64,000 nt of DNA from Microcyclospora pomicola (Eukaryota; Ascomycota; Dothideomycetes; Capnodiales). The notes below the pieces were generated by a model, which ran no database searches, had not been told where the DNA came from, and saw nothing but the letters and a program-made list of their open reading frames with translations. This document shows, one piece after another, positions 13,499-24,968 of this stretch (the first letter of the stretch is position 1; each line of letters opens with the position of its first letter). The translations under genes and the position numbers were made by a program. The stretch is from assembly GCA_002786065.1 (NCBI GenBank), contig NHNY01000002.1:248001-312000 (forward strand). The letters are read 5' to 3'.

Positions 13499-13517
13499 GG
13501 GGGGGGGGGGGGGGGGG
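13499..13517 (+). repeat. homopolymer of 19 G
   Basis: An uninterrupted run of 19 guanines follows GGGAC. Such runs are prone to polymerase slippage, so the length may be an assembly artefact or vary between strains. No coding gene spans it that I can recognise. Confidence 0.8.
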
Positions 13518-14358
13518 CCGCGACGTGGAAAGACAGTATGTATACAGTATGTGCTAGCACTTGCCTGGCGCTCGGCACTAGCGATCCGGGGCCATCATGC
13601 AGTCGTCCGAATATCTGACGACAGGGGTCGACCCTAGATCCATGTCGACATGTCTGGACTCGTGATTGCTGTCGACCGGGCAGCACGCATGGGCTTGCAT
13701 GGTCATCCGCTCAGCGTGAAACGAGCTAGTGCGCGCATGCGCAGGCCAGGAGTCAGACTCTCTGACCACATCACCGCCGGATCGTCGTCGCGAGACGTCT
13801 CCTTAGAAAAGCATGGCAACGCGGCTGTATGCACGCTCGCGTCCAAACAGAATGTTGCAGGGGAGCGTCGGCGCGCACGTCACTTGGGGTATTTTCCCGG
13901 CTGATCGCAGGGTGCGTCGCTGACAGAAGCTTGGTCAGAGCCCGGAAACTCTCGTGTCGTGTTGGTCGCGGGCAAGGGACTTTGTACGGTACATTATTAA
14001 GGTGTTGATAAGGTACGTATACGGCCAAGGCAGAAACCCTGAACGAAGCCCTCGACCGTAAACTTCCAGGCTTGGTTGACCTGAGATCGATGGTCGGAGA
14101 TTGCGAGCATGCCCTACGTAGCACAATCATTTATGGACTGCTACTTATGATTACTGTGCTCCCTGATCGGGCAGGAGGATGGTGTAGCAGAGCTGTCACT
14201 CCCCACCTGGCCAGCTCGCTTGGCATACTTGGCGATGCATTGATGGACTTGGACATGGCGAGAAGGCATGACTGCTCGGGTCCATGGTACAGTCCAGGCG
14301 ATCCTGGCGTATTATTGTAGAGTGCTATTGAGATGTCCGCACAGAGTACGTGCTTCGT

Positions 14359-15569
14359 TCATCTATCGTTACTTTGACCCTGAGACGAGTGATCGCCGTC
14401 GCCTCCACCACCCCCCTTGCTGTCGTCCTCACCAGGATGTTGATCTCGTGCCATCGAGCGTGGGACGTCCTTTCCCTTCTTCTCCACGATATCGAGGTGC
14501 GCAAACTCTCGTCGCGCCAGTTGGACGTTGACGCGCGCAGTGTTGAATGCGGCTTCGTCACTCGGCATGACCACCGCGAGGTTAGTATTCTCCGTCAGCC
14601 GGGTGATGAGGAACATGAAATCCCCCGTCTTGATCTGCATCTCTGCAAACGACACCTCCGATGCCATTGACCCTGTATGCTTCGCCATCGAGTGCTTGTG
14701 CGTCTTGAGGATACTGCTGATGCGCTCGAAGCGATCTGTGTACGGGTTCCCGCTCTCGTCCCCGCGTGTGATGTGTGTGACGACCAGACACGTGGTGCGC
14801 TCGTACAAGATCAGCTCGCGCGCGTCGAGCAAGCCCGCCAGGCGCTGCAGCATGCTCTCGATGGTGGCGGCGTTGGGAACCAAGAAGTAGATGACCTGGG
14901 TCCAGGCGCGATACAGGCTCTGGTCCCAGATGGACGTAGCCCAGAACTCGACCTGCTGCTCGAGGAAGCCCTCCTCCGCGCACGTCGCCCGCACCTCACT
15001 CGTCTTGGCCGCCAGCGCGCGCGCCTTCTGCTCCGCCGGCACCAGGTCCATCTTGTGCACCAGCACGAACACCTTGCTGTTCGGACTGTGCTCGTATAGC
15101 GTCCGGATCGTCGACGCGAAGCTGAGCTGGTCCAGCGCCGGCTCACGCGACGAGATGTCGAAGACGAAAATCAGCACCGCCACCGAGCTGAAGACGTGCG
15201 AGCGCTGGTTGGTGAGGTACGACTCCACGAACGAATCTTGCCTGCGAGATGTCTCAGCTATGAACTCCACTCCCTCGCGCATAGATGAATGACAGTACAT
15301 GTACCGAACGAGAGCGTCGCTTAAACGATCAAAAAGGTAACGAGCGGGCCAAGAACTCACCCTCCACAGTCCCATAAGTTCAGCATGAGATTGCCCAAGA
15401 ATTTGATGTTGCTGTGCTCCACGTCGACCGTCGCACCGAGTCGCCGCACATCCTTCGCGATGTAGTTGCTGAAGATGATGGACCGCATCGATGACTTGCC
15501 AGCTCCTGACCGGCCCATCAGGAGCACTTTGCGCTGCTTCTGCCGCTTGCTTCGCTCCATGACACTCAT
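14359..15569 (-). CDS. GTR1: Rag-family GTPase Gtr1/RagA
   Basis: Predicted 363-residue protein from exons 15569-15361 and 15241-14359, with a 119-bp intron (GTGAGT...CGCAG). Gtr1 binds Gtr2 to form the Rag heterodimer, which recruits and activates TORC1 at the vacuole when amino acids are plentiful. The P-loop GRSGAGKSS is at residues 19-27, the switch I threonine is in [15 protein letters not shown] is switch II, and the base-recognition motif is HKMD. The C-terminal half is the roadblock-like dimerisation domain. The splice junction exactly rebuilds WDCGGQD. I chose the ATG at 15569; the frame stays open upstream to a TTG at 15590, but family members start next to the basic run before the P-loop. 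The tail is Gly/Asp/Ser-rich and disordered. It is followed upstream by CRS1 on the same strand, 498 bp away. Confidence 0.95.
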
Positions 15570-16067
15570 CGAGGCGGATGTGGGCGCCAATTCATGCGCG
15601 GCGGAGTCTTTGATTCTTGTTCAAAGATAGTATATGGGTAATTCACCACGCCATAGGATTCGTAACCATAAGTTAGGTGTATAGTGAGTTTGTATGTGAC
15701 AGGTAGTGTTCAATATATGCTTGTGTAACATGAGTTGGGAAATGTCGATAAGGAAGTCCCGGATTTCCTTTTCAGGAAAGGTTGTACTGTCGCTGCTCGC
15801 CGTGGAGCTGAGGATGTGAAAGTAAAGCCTCCACAATTTTTCGATTGTTGCACAATTGAACAATTGCATATACTATAGTCTGAACGACACACAGAAACCT
15901 TTGAGCGTTGATGCTTTGGGTTGAGCATCGATTCATGACGCACCTCGGAGCATACATAGGTAAAAAGATTGACACAGGGATTCCAAAACAGCATGCAGTA
16001 CAGATAGGCTCAGACATATTCATTTCGGGCAACGAACCACCTATGAACCACCTGCAACACAGCACGA
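15570..16067. other. intergenic region CRS1-GTR1
   Basis: This 498-bp AT-richer spacer holds the 3' region of the cysteinyl-tRNA synthetase gene and the promoter of GTR1. No coding signal or strong repeat is seen. Confidence 0.6.
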
Positions 16068-18661
16068 TCATTGCACTGCGAGCCAGGTCTCGTGCGCTTT
16101 ACGCTGTCTCTCCCAATCCTTGCGAAGTTTCTTCGACCGACTTTTGGCAACCTCTTTCCCTTCTGCGTCCTTTGTAGGCAGACCGTCTTCGTCCCATGCA
16201 GAGAACTCGCTCGTGCGGAACATCTCCAGGTGTGACAGCTTTCCCTTCTCCAGTCGCTCTCTATCCGCAGCCTCTTTCTCCGCTACAGCTTTGGCTTTCG
16301 CCGCGGCTTTGGATGTGGCGGCGGCTTCACGCTCGATACGCTCCGCTCGAAGAGACGCGGAAAGAGGCCGGACGAGAGCCGGCTGATTGTCACGATCTTC
16401 GAGGTAGATGCCAAGGTCCCACAACGTAACATCACGCAGGGTGTCGCAAGCCTGGAGGTAGTCTTTTGAGGGCGCTGACGCAGCGTGTAGAGCAGCGATC
16501 TTCTGCTTGAACTCTGACAGTGCTTTGACATAAGGCTGATCGACGGATGTTGCATCGCTGACCTGCAAGGATTCGATGTCGGGGAGGCCCATAGAGCCAG
16601 TCTTGGCTTGTTCACGTACGCGGTCGCGCAACTCGGAGAGGGCATAGATAGGTGCCTTGGCGTCTTCTGGGATATCGAGACCCGACCAACCAATTTCACC
16701 GGTGACATGATTTGAATCAAGTCCAAATACCAGTACCATCTCTGTGATCCACTGACCAATGGCTAGTGAAGTGGCATCGGAGGGGTGTTTTTCGCTGTTG
16801 TAAGCAGTGATGAGGTCGGAGATCGTACGCATCGCTGTCGGGGTGTCGAATGAATCGCAAAGTGCATCATGTAGCTTTTCTTGTGCAGATTTCAGCACCT
16901 TCTGTAAAGCTGCCTCCTCTGTCTCTGCGCTATTCGTGCCGTTGCTTGTCTGGGTCCTTTGCAGATCTCGCACTTTCAAGAAGAAGTTGTTTACCCTCTC
17001 TTCCCAAGCAATCCCAGCCTTGACCACCTCACTCGTAATTTCGAGACCATCTCTCCAAGCACCCAACAAAAAGACAATCCGCAATCCTCTTGGAGTCCAA
17101 TCACCCTTCGCCAAGGCTTCTCGAATCGTTGTGAAATTCTTCAGCGATTTGCTCATTTTGCTGCCTTGAATGCTCAAATGGCCCATGTGTATAAAGTAGT
17201 TCACCCATTGCTTGGACTCCTTACCAGACTTTGCCCAGTATGCCTCAGATTGCGCCAGCTCGTTGTCGTGATGTGGGAAAGCCAGATCAATGCCGCCAGA
17301 ATGGATGTCGAATTGTTTGCCAAGGATGTCCGATGCCATCGCGCTGCACTCAATGTGCCATCCAGGCCTTCCTTCACCCCACGGCGATTGCCAACTTGGC
17401 TCGCCTTCCTTCGAGGCTTTCCACAATGCAAAATCAGCGCGAGAGCGTTTGAAGCCAGTCTTCTTTGCCGAAAGAGAGCCCTCGCCGTCTTGCTGAAGCT
17501 CTTTATCATTTTTGTTCCATGGTTCTAGTCGCGCGTAATGGCCTCCTGAAGCCTCCCATGCCGTGGTATCATAGTAGACAGACCCTTCGTTCTCGTATGC
17601 AAACCCGTTGTCCTGGATTTGTTTCACGAAATCCACAATCTGTTGCCCATATTCTGTGACGCGGGTCAACTTATCCGGGTACTCAACATTCAATGCTCTC
17701 ATGTCGTCAAAAAATCGTTCTTCATATCGTTTCGTGAGCTTCGTAAATATGTCGTGATCTTTTCCTTGGACCGTATGCTTGTTTAATGAGTCGATGTATG
17801 GCAACAACACACCAGCGGCTTTGAGTGCGAACTCGTCAATCGATGCGGATGGAAGAGACAATGCTCCGGCGGCCGCTCGTGAGGTATTGAGATGCATTTT
17901 GATCTTCGCCTCCTTATCTCCAGGAGGACCGTTCTTCTCAAGACTATGTCCTTCCAACACATGTCCGTAAGCCTCATTGGCCCGCTGAACGAAGGTCTCA
18001 GCAGTCACATCATCACCCAGCAAGGGAAGATTCTTGTTCACGTAGGCAACAAATGCATGGTTTGTGGTGTCTCGGACATCATCATCCACTGTTTGATGTG
18101 TCTGCAACCACTGAGACAACAAATACTGCTGACGAGCGGCTAAGATGATCTTGTCATCAACGTCTGTGATGTTCAAGACAAACTCGACCTGGAACTTGAA
18201 GTAATGCCTTAGAATACGGCGGATGATATCGGTTGAGACATAGTTTCGCGCATGACCCAAATGCTATGGTATAAGAACTCAGCGCGCCGTCTCTTGCAAA
18301 GCATGATATCCCCAGCACATACCGCATCATCGTACACCGTCGGCCCGCACGCATACCATCCCACCTTACGTCCCTCCCCATCGATCGGCACGAATGGAGT
18401 TTTGCTTCTGGTCAGGGAGTTGTATACGCTCAGCTTCGGAAGCCGCGCTCGAACTTCTGCGCTTGGTTCTGGTGGAGCACGCCATTCTGGCTGTGCCGCC
18501 GCCATCTTCGGTAGTGGAGGACAATATGCGCGTTTGGATGTTCTGTCGGAGCTGGCTGTTCTGAAGGCTGGACCAAGGAGGACGTGATGACTGAGAGAAG
18601 ATCGGGATTGTAAGAGGTGGGGGGAGCTATGCAAGAGCAAGGAATGAATTGGTCGGCGCAT
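16068..18661 (-). CDS. CRS1: cysteinyl-tRNA synthetase, probable mitochondrial and cytosolic forms
   Basis: Class I synthetase that charges tRNA-Cys. Exons 18661-18323 and 18263-16068 with a 59-bp intron (GTATGT...CATAG) give 844 residues. The junction joins [10 protein letters not shown] to HLGHARNY, completing the HIGH-type signature (HLGH, about residues 114-117). Further marks are a GWHIECS zinc/cysteine-binding segment, [15 protein letters not shown], and KMSKS at about 482-486. The C-terminus is a long Lys/Glu/Ala-rich helical extension typical of eukaryotic enzymes. Two in-frame starts matter. The ATG at 18661 gives an Arg/Ser/Leu/His-rich, acid-free N-terminus that looks like a mitochondrial presequence; the ATG at 18505 gives a form starting MAAAQPEW that would be cytosolic. 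In yeast one gene, CRS1, serves both compartments. Divergent to the DUF1772 gene. Confidence 0.95.
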
Positions 18662-19332
18662 GAACAGGATCACGCAGCAGGAAGGCGAAGAAATGAGTGA
18701 GATGCCTGCGGACTGAGTCACGAAACAGGTCACGGATTGAAGGAGGGAAGGATGATGGATGAGGTGAGGTTGGAACACTGCGAATCATTCGCAAGGTCAT
18801 GGCCGCCAACCTGACATTTGATCCACAGCGCATGTGCTCGAGTCATGGTCGCACAACGGGCGATCCCGACACCAGTTCATCGCCTCCATCATCAGGTCAA
18901 TATACTTGAAGTAAACCTGACCTTCATGCGCTGCAGCGTAGAAACAACATCTGGGCATTCTTGCTCAGTATGTCCTGCCGTAGGTCCGATCATTGATCGA
19001 GTTGTTCCGCTCCATTCAGCTTGCGGCCGAGACCAGCGCCACGAGATGCTGCGTTCAGCCACGTTCTAGGAACCTCACGCCAATCACGTAGCTGTCACCT
19101 CCGCTAATGTGCACGCTCAACCGGCATGGACGCCATGTACGCCAGCTTGATAAAGACGGGGTATACGACGACCATATAAGACGCCAGTAAGGAGATCCTA
19201 CTCTCAGCTTCCTCTCCAGTACCCCTCCTCAGACAGCCAGCAAACCCAGCGAGCACAAGACTACAGCACCAACAAGATCATCTTCCGTGAGCAATAGTCC
19301 TGAACGCATATCTTCTCTCACGAATCGACATC
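18662..19332. promoter_or_regulatory. divergent promoter region, CRS1 and DUF1772 gene
   Basis: A 671-bp region between the two start codons. On the plus side it carries a TATAAG at 19175-19180 and a pyrimidine/CA-rich leader. On the minus side it is C/T-rich upstream of CRS1. No coding frame is convincing. Confidence 0.45.
19175..19180 (+). promoter_or_regulatory. putative TATA box of DUF1772 gene
   Basis: TATAAG in the context CCATATAAGACG, about 155 bp before the ATG at 19333. A pyrimidine-rich stretch and CAAGACTACAGCACCAACAA follow, resembling a transcription start and leader. Inferred from position and sequence only. Confidence 0.4.
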
Positions 19333-19815
19333 ATGGATATCGACTCGACCCTCGCTGCGAAGTACCTTTCCGTCCCTACCGCGCTCCTGCTCTCCGGCTA
19401 CTTCGCCGCTCACTCGCAGAACGTCGGGCCCAACCTACTCCCGCACTCCGCCCAGACCAGCACCACCCTGTTCAAATCCGTGTACTACAGCGGTATCACC
19501 TTCGTTGCACCTGTCAGCGCCCTGGCCGGCACCGCATATGCGTATCTGGCGTATGTCCGTCCGGCTCAACGGACACGATATGCTGCGGCTGCAGGACTGA
19601 GTGTGGCTTGTCTGCCATGGACGAGGATTGTCATGGCGGGCGGGATTGATCGACTGATTGCGCTGAGCGAGAAGAACCCGGTCGAGGTGGAGACTGCGGG
19701 CGCTGAGGTCGTGAAGCTGCTGAGTACTTGGGTCTGGCAGAACTGGGTACGGGCTGCGATGGCGATGGGCGGCGGCTTGGTGGGCTTTGCGACTGTCTTG
19801 GCGGACAAAGCATAA
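19333..19815 (+). CDS. DUF1772 family membrane protein (anthrone-oxygenase-like fold)
   Basis: Intronless frame for 160 residues. Hydrophobic segments at about residues 12-27, 53-75, 83-97 and 134-155 suggest four membrane helices, and the ending TWVWQNWVRAAMA fits the conserved W/N/R helix of DUF1772. Some members of this family act as anthrone oxygenases beside polyketide genes, but most are uncharacterised. No polyketide synthase lies nearby, so a role in secondary metabolism is not supported here. It converges with SEN2; the two stop codons are only 117 bp apart, so transcripts may overlap at their 3' ends. Confidence 0.75.
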   Translation: MDIDSTLAAKYLSVPTALLLSGYFAAHSQNVGPNLLPHSAQTSTTLFKSVYYSGITFVAPVSALAGTAYAYLAYVRPAQRTRYAAAAGLSVACLPWTRIVMAGGIDRLIALSEKNPVEVETAGAEVVKLLSTWVWQNWVRAAMAMGGGLVGFATVLADKA

Positions 19816-19932
19816 GAAGGTCTGCGGTCATCTGGGAGGTACACAATGAACGTTTGACGCTTTCATATCGAAGCAATAATTTCGTGAACCATAGTTTTAT
19901 GTCGTTCATCCTTGTACAGGGCGTGTCTCAGT

Positions 19933-21315
19933 TCAGTCGCGACTACGATTCGCAAGCCACCTCCTGACCACGAACTCCCTGACCTTGAACCTCCTCAACA
20001 GTCTTCCTACGTCCACTTGGCGCTCTGTCAAATCCCCAACGCTCAAGTCCTGTCCCGGCGCGGGGATATCCACGTAACACAAGACTAGCGTCTTGCGGAC
20101 CTGGCTCTGCACGCGATTGATGCAATGCAGCCATGACCAAGACTTGGCATCATTGCCGTTTCGTGCCTCACGGCCAGATTTTGTGCTCCAGTACGAGTCC
20201 GTGTACGAGGGCATAATCAGGATAGCAAACTCCGCATGCGAGAAGACAGGCCCCCGGTTGTACAGCAGGTAGTCCACTGAGAACTTGGTTCCGGGCCGCA
20301 CGACCCAGCCAAGCGAGCGGAAGTGATGGTAGACGACGTAGTGAAGCAGGAAGGGAGAATCGGGTGCTAAAGGTGTGCCAGCAGTGGTTGGGGGAAAGGT
20401 CGAATGATTACTGAATAAGTGGAGAAGGTCGGTGGTCGAGTAAGCAGAGGCTTGATCCCGCAGCTCAGGTATGGACGGAGTGAGAGATATTCTTAGAGCT
20501 CCGAGACCGTAGGAGAGAAAGAAGGCTTCTTCAAGGCTGAGCTGCAGATGCTCGTGGTGTGTGATGTCCTGGTCGCCACCGTTTGTAAGATCTGACGGTT
20601 CGACCTCGAAATCTCCTTTGATATTTGACCCTCGTGTAGCGATCTGCGGGTCAGCGGCAGCCACGATCTCGGCATCAGGGACTCTTCCGATATCTATGAG
20701 CTCTTTTTTCGACGAGGCTACTGTTTCTGAGGCTGATCCTGGCATTGACAGATGTCCATTGCCGACGGCTGCATCACGCAGTCCTTCTTGCTCCACTTGT
20801 TGCTCTTCCTCCACTTCTCCTCTTTCCACGAGACGTTGACGCCTGATTCTCTCTGCTTCCAATCTCGCCCGCTCGAGCTTGAAAAGCCGTCGCTCCTCTC
20901 TCCTACGTCCGGTTGCTTCTTCAGCGGTACCACCGCCACCCCTTTCAGCTTTGAGTCTGGCTTCCTCCCTGTCCAGCCAACTAGGTTCACTACGTGACAG
21001 AAGTCCCTTTCCAAAGAAACCCATTTCCCACAGAAGCCGGATGTGCTTGGGGGATGTGACATGAACTGATCGGGTGTCTGTAGAAAAGTATCCTATACAT
21101 TGTTCCGGAAGCTGCGAAGAGGGTGGCGACAATAGTTGAGAGAGGTAAATATATGCCACTCGAACCAAGGATAGCGGGTTTGAAGGGTGAAAAGCAGGTA
21201 GAGGGTGTGTCTGCAGAGGTAAGTGGTTTCGATGGATGTGGTTATAATTTGGTCCTCTTTTCTTTGGTGGGCGCTTTTGTGTTGCATTTTTTGCAGGCAT
21301 TGGAGACTCCGCCAT
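19933..21315 (-). CDS. SEN2: tRNA-splicing endonuclease subunit Sen2
   Basis: Intronless frame of 460 residues. Sen2 is one of two catalytic subunits of the heterotetrameric endonuclease that cuts introns from pre-tRNAs; it cleaves the 5' splice site. The C-terminal nuclease domain shows the expected triad: Tyr in VDYLLY, His eight residues later in FSHAEF, and Lys in QVRKTLVLCYV. The middle part is Glu/Arg-rich, probably helical, with an N-terminal segment (PLPAFHPSNP) typical of fungal Sen2. The frame remains open to a GTG at 21327, but the first ATG is at 21315 and is taken as the start. Divergent to SWA2. Confidence 0.93.
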   Translation of the reverse strand: MAESPMPAKNATQKRPPKKRGPNYNHIHRNHLPLQTHPLPAFHPSNPLSLVRVAYIYLSQLLSPPSSQLPEQCIGYFSTDTRSVHVTSPKHIRLLWEMGFFGKGLLSRSEPSWLDREEARLKAERGGGGTAEEATGRRREERRLFKLERARLEAERIRRQRLVERGEVEEEQQVEQEGLRDAAVGNGHLSMPGSASETVASSKKELIDIGRVPDAEIVAAADPQIATRGSNIKGDFEVEPSDLTNGGDQDITHHEHLQLSLEEAFFLSYGLGALRISLTPSIPELRDQASAYSTTDLLHLFSNHSTFPPTTAGTPLAPDSPFLLHYVVYHHFRSLGWVVRPGTKFSVDYLLYNRGPVFSHAEFAILIMPSYTDSYWSTKSGREARNGNDAKSWSWLHCINRVQSQVRKTLVLCYVDIPAPGQDLSVGDLTERQVDVGRLLRRFKVREFVVRRWLANRSRD

Positions 21316-22136
21316 CTTATACGTCACGACGCCTCCTTGCTAGGACTGAGCACAGCAACGACCGGAGTGGAGGACGAAGTCGCAACGTTGCTGGAGTCGT
21401 GAGAACTTTGGAGCCAGTGTGAAATCCAGGACTTGAGCTGACGAAGGAAATTTTGTCGAAACAAAATCGGCGGTTGGCGTCCTGCAATGCACTCAAGTCT
21501 GGCAGTCTTACACGATAAAATAGATTGGAAGAGTCGGAATAACAAAGGGTTGACTCGATTTAGCCACTTCTTGAGCGGTGATTCATCCAAGTTCCATACA
21601 TTCGCGCGCAATTCTTTCTCCGTTGGCTCGAAATTATTGTCCAGAGTTCACTCTTGAATTGTGGTAGATTCTACAACTCTTCGGTATGGTTCTGCACGAA
21701 AGTGATTCTGTTCTCACAGACCCGGACGCTGGGTCGTTCGAGATTGGATCAGTCCAATGGTATACTCATGTTCGTGCATGTATTGTAGTAGCGAAATACA
21801 TGTATTGGATGATCGGTAGAAACAGATCGGGATGATCCGCAGGCTATGTACGCGCGAACGTGCAGTGACACCAATGGCGTGAACAGGGTGTCGTGTGCGT
21901 ACCTACGGTATGTTCCACAAGAGCTCATATATGAATAAATGCCTATACGTTGCTTGCATATAACCATTCAATACACATTCTCGCGCCTCGTCCACTTTCC
22001 TTTGTCTTCCTCTGTCACTGCTGCCGCCCTTGAACTGCTTCTCAGCTTCATGTGATGCCTTGCGCCCACACCCACTGTCCTTAGTGATTACGACCCCGGT
22101 TCGAAATCCATTCCGGCAGCAACAAAAGAGGAGGAA
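21316..22136. promoter_or_regulatory. divergent promoter region, SEN2 and SWA2
   Basis: An 821-bp intergenic region. The plus-strand side ends in a T/C-rich leader (about 21980-22030) before SWA2. A frame on the minus strand at 21324-21611 has no recognisable motif. Nothing else is seen. Confidence 0.45.
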
Positions 22137-24968
22137 ATGGACGATCTGCTGGGCGAAGACTGGAAAGCGCCGCCAAAACCATCTATCAATATACCAGCCT
22201 TCAGTTCGACAGCTTCCGCGACGACATATATCAAGTTCGCGTCAACCCCTCCACTTGCTACAGCGAACGCCTCTCGATCATCAACTCCGTTGACTCTCAG
22301 TAGACCATCTAGCACTGTGAATGGAGGGAAACAAAGCAGCAATGATCAATTTGGCAATCTTTTATCTCTGAAATCCCAGTCGCAGAAGGCAGGGAGCAAC
22401 TTGTCAATTCAAGCACGGCAAGAACAGCTGCTCGAGGAGAAACGAAAACAGCAGGAACAGCATGCTCAACTATGGGACACCCTTGGAAGTGGACGAGGTA
22501 CACCGCAGCCAAGTGGCCAAGCATCAGGCAAAGCCCAAGGCCAGGAGGATGAGGAGGATATACTCGCGGCCTTCAACAAGGATGTCCAAGTGGATAATGC
22601 CAGCCATTTCCCTCCGCCGACGTCGAGCACAGGGCTTGAGAAGCAAGCATCAATCACCAATCAAACCCTCTATGGTACAAGCACAGATCTAGGTAGTTTC
22701 GAGGACGACGACGATCCGTTTGATCTTGGTTCATTGGCGAAAGCCCAGAATGCGGCTGCAAGGGCACCCCCAACGCAGACCTTTGGATCAGACGATGACG
22801 TTCTTGGAGACTTAGGGAAGCCTGTGGATGCGCTACCAAAGCGGACTGAACCGTTATCCACGAGACTTCTTCCGAACGAAGAAGATATGGCAGGGAATGA
22901 CAATAGCGAAGGACCAGCGGATCGTGCTGTTGCAGAACTTGTGGACATGGGGTTCCCCTTAGAGACATCCAAAATTGCATTGGCCGAGAACGGGGGTGAC
23001 GTGCAAAGTGCTGTAGGCTGGCTGTTACAACAGGCGCACGAAGAATCCAAGCAGAAAGCGCAAAAGGCTCGAGGTGGCGCCTTGACTCGCAATCGAAGTT
23101 CACCGGATCAGAGCAAAAGCCCACAACGTAGAGATGGTTCTGTACACGACTCTATGCCAATCCGGATGCGTCAAGAAGGCAGATCGAATCCGAAACCAAG
23201 TCGACAAGACACTCTCTCGCCAGCCAATAGCGAGCGAGATCCAACCCAAACAGCCTCTGAATTCGGTAATAAATTCCTCAAGTCTGCGAACTCGCTTTGG
23301 AAGGCGAGCCAAAAGCAGATGGCGAAGACGGTAGCCGAGTTTCAGGGAGAACGTGACGCATCTCAGCCCAAGTGGATGGTGGGCGACAGTGGAGATTCGA
23401 GCAGATCAAACAGCCAGAGACGGCAAGAAGGTCGACTTCCTCCTGCGCGGCCGACAACCAGCCGGACTGCAGACATCACAGACGAAGCTGCGCTGTTGGA
23501 CATGCCGCGAGAAGATCGACCATCAAAAGCTGTTCGATCTGCTGCGACTGAAAGATTTACCGAGTCTCACAGTCGAGGACGATCCCCGGTTGAACCATTA
23601 CCACACCGTCGGTCACCCCAACCAATGTTCATGCAGCAGCCAGCACAGCAAGATAAGCGTCCTACGTCAAAGATAACTCGCCAAGAAGTCGAGGAGCAGT
23701 CTGCTCAAGCATACATCAGTCCTGCAAGGCGGAAGAAAACAGCTCCACAGCCAGCATCGGCGCCTGAACCCGAGGTTGATTTGTTTGGTCCTGCTCCTAC
23801 AAATACGCCTCCTGCCGTGTTCACTACTGCTGTCCCTGCCAGCGTATCCCAAATATCCCCGAAGCCTCGACCTTCTCCAACACCTCCGAAAGCGAAAGTG
23901 TCGGCGCGATCCATACCTGCTACATCACCTACCGCATTGTCCACGTCCGCCCAGCATCGACGAGCTGGTGGTGAAGCTTTCAAGCGTGGTGATTTTGCTG
24001 CAGCGCACGATTTCTACAGCGCAGCTCTGCAGCCGCTTCCAGCCACGCACCCCATCATGATCGTCATTCTAAGCAATCGTGCCTTGACTGCGCTCAAGAC
24101 TGGTGATGCCAAAACAGCAGTCTCTGATGCTGATCGTGCTCTTGCGCTAATAGGCGATAGTCAAGGCGTAGACGAGAGTATAGATCTCGGCACCGGCGAT
24201 GGGACCAAAGACATGCGCGACTTTTATGGCAAGGCCGTGATGCGCAAAGCCGAGGCACTCGAGCATATGGAGAAATGGACAGAGGCGGCACAGATATGGC
24301 GACAAGCAATTGCAGCTGGTGTTGGTGGTCCCATCAGTCTGCGTGGCAGAGATCGCTGCGAGAAAGCAGCAGCTCCAAAGACTGTTGCGCCGACTAGACC
24401 AAAGCCCTCAACGCCGGCAAAGCGACCTGCCAACAAGGCTTCAGCTGGCAGTATGCTGAAAACAGCAACATCAAGTGACACAGCCGTCAAAGCTCTGCGT
24501 GCTGCCAACGCTGCAGCGGAGAAGGCTGACGATGAGAAATTCGCTCTTACAGATCAAGTGGATCTGAAACTCACTGCTTGGAAAGGCGGTAAGGCCGATA
24601 ATCTGCGCGCTCTGTTACAAAGTTTGGACGGCGTGCTATGGGCTGAAGCTGGCTGGAAGAAGGTCGGCATGAGTGATCTTGTCATGCCCAACAAAGTCAA
24701 GATCATCTACATGAAGGCTATCGCAAAAGTACACCCCGACAAGGTAAGTGAAAATTGCCATCCGTTTCGACCTCTCACGTCAAATCCAATGACGGTGAAG
24801 TGGAATCACTCTTGTTTTGCTCAGAACTAGAGGAGCATTTGCTAACATGTCGTTTCTCCGCAATAGATCCCTCAGACTGCTACAACCGAGCAACGTATGA
24901 TCAGTGCCGCCGTCTTTGCAACGTTAAACGAGGCTTGGGATAAGTTCAAGCGAGACAACAACCTTTGA
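22137..24968 (+). CDS. SWA2: auxilin-like clathrin uncoating factor Swa2 (UBA, TPR, J domain)
   Basis: Two exons, 22137-24743 and 24867-24968, with a 123-bp intron (GTAAGT...CAATAG), give 902 residues. Swa2/auxilin recruits Hsc70 to clathrin coats and drives their disassembly; it works at Golgi and endocytic vesicles and in ER inheritance. In order: an acidic disordered N-terminus with adaptor/clathrin-type motifs (DDLLGEDW, DDPFDLG), a UBA domain near 258-300 (VAELVDMGFPLETSKIAL), a long Ser/Pro/Gln region, TPR helices near 600-740 (ILSNRALTALKTGDAKTAV), then a C-terminal J domain. The J-domain HPD loop lies at the exon border: HPDK is followed by IPQTATTEQ after splicing. Without splicing the frame would lose the last J helix (NEAWDKFKRDNNL). 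Confidence 0.93.

Larger units (their letters stand above)
9382..14358. other. gene-poor stretch between first regulator and GTR1
   Basis: About 5 kb without a recognisable gene. From 9780 to 10300 the plus strand is strongly pyrimidine-rich. The longest open frame, 9982-10791 (269 codons, ATG start), is Ser/Leu/Arg-rich, contains no domain I know and may be chance. Non-B DNA motifs are listed separately: an alternating purine-pyrimidine tract, a 9-bp inverted repeat, a (GGGA)4 motif and a 19-G run. Several smaller frames on both strands are mutually exclusive and unconvincing. Confidence 0.45.

Noticed and set aside
14582-15146. Arg-rich alternative frames overlapping GTR1
   Set aside because: Shadow frames caused by high third-position GC in the GTPase gene.
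18209-18263. Cysteinyl-tRNA synthetase starting at the TTG at 18260
   Set aside because: That codon lies inside the HLGH motif; the real start is in the upstream exon.
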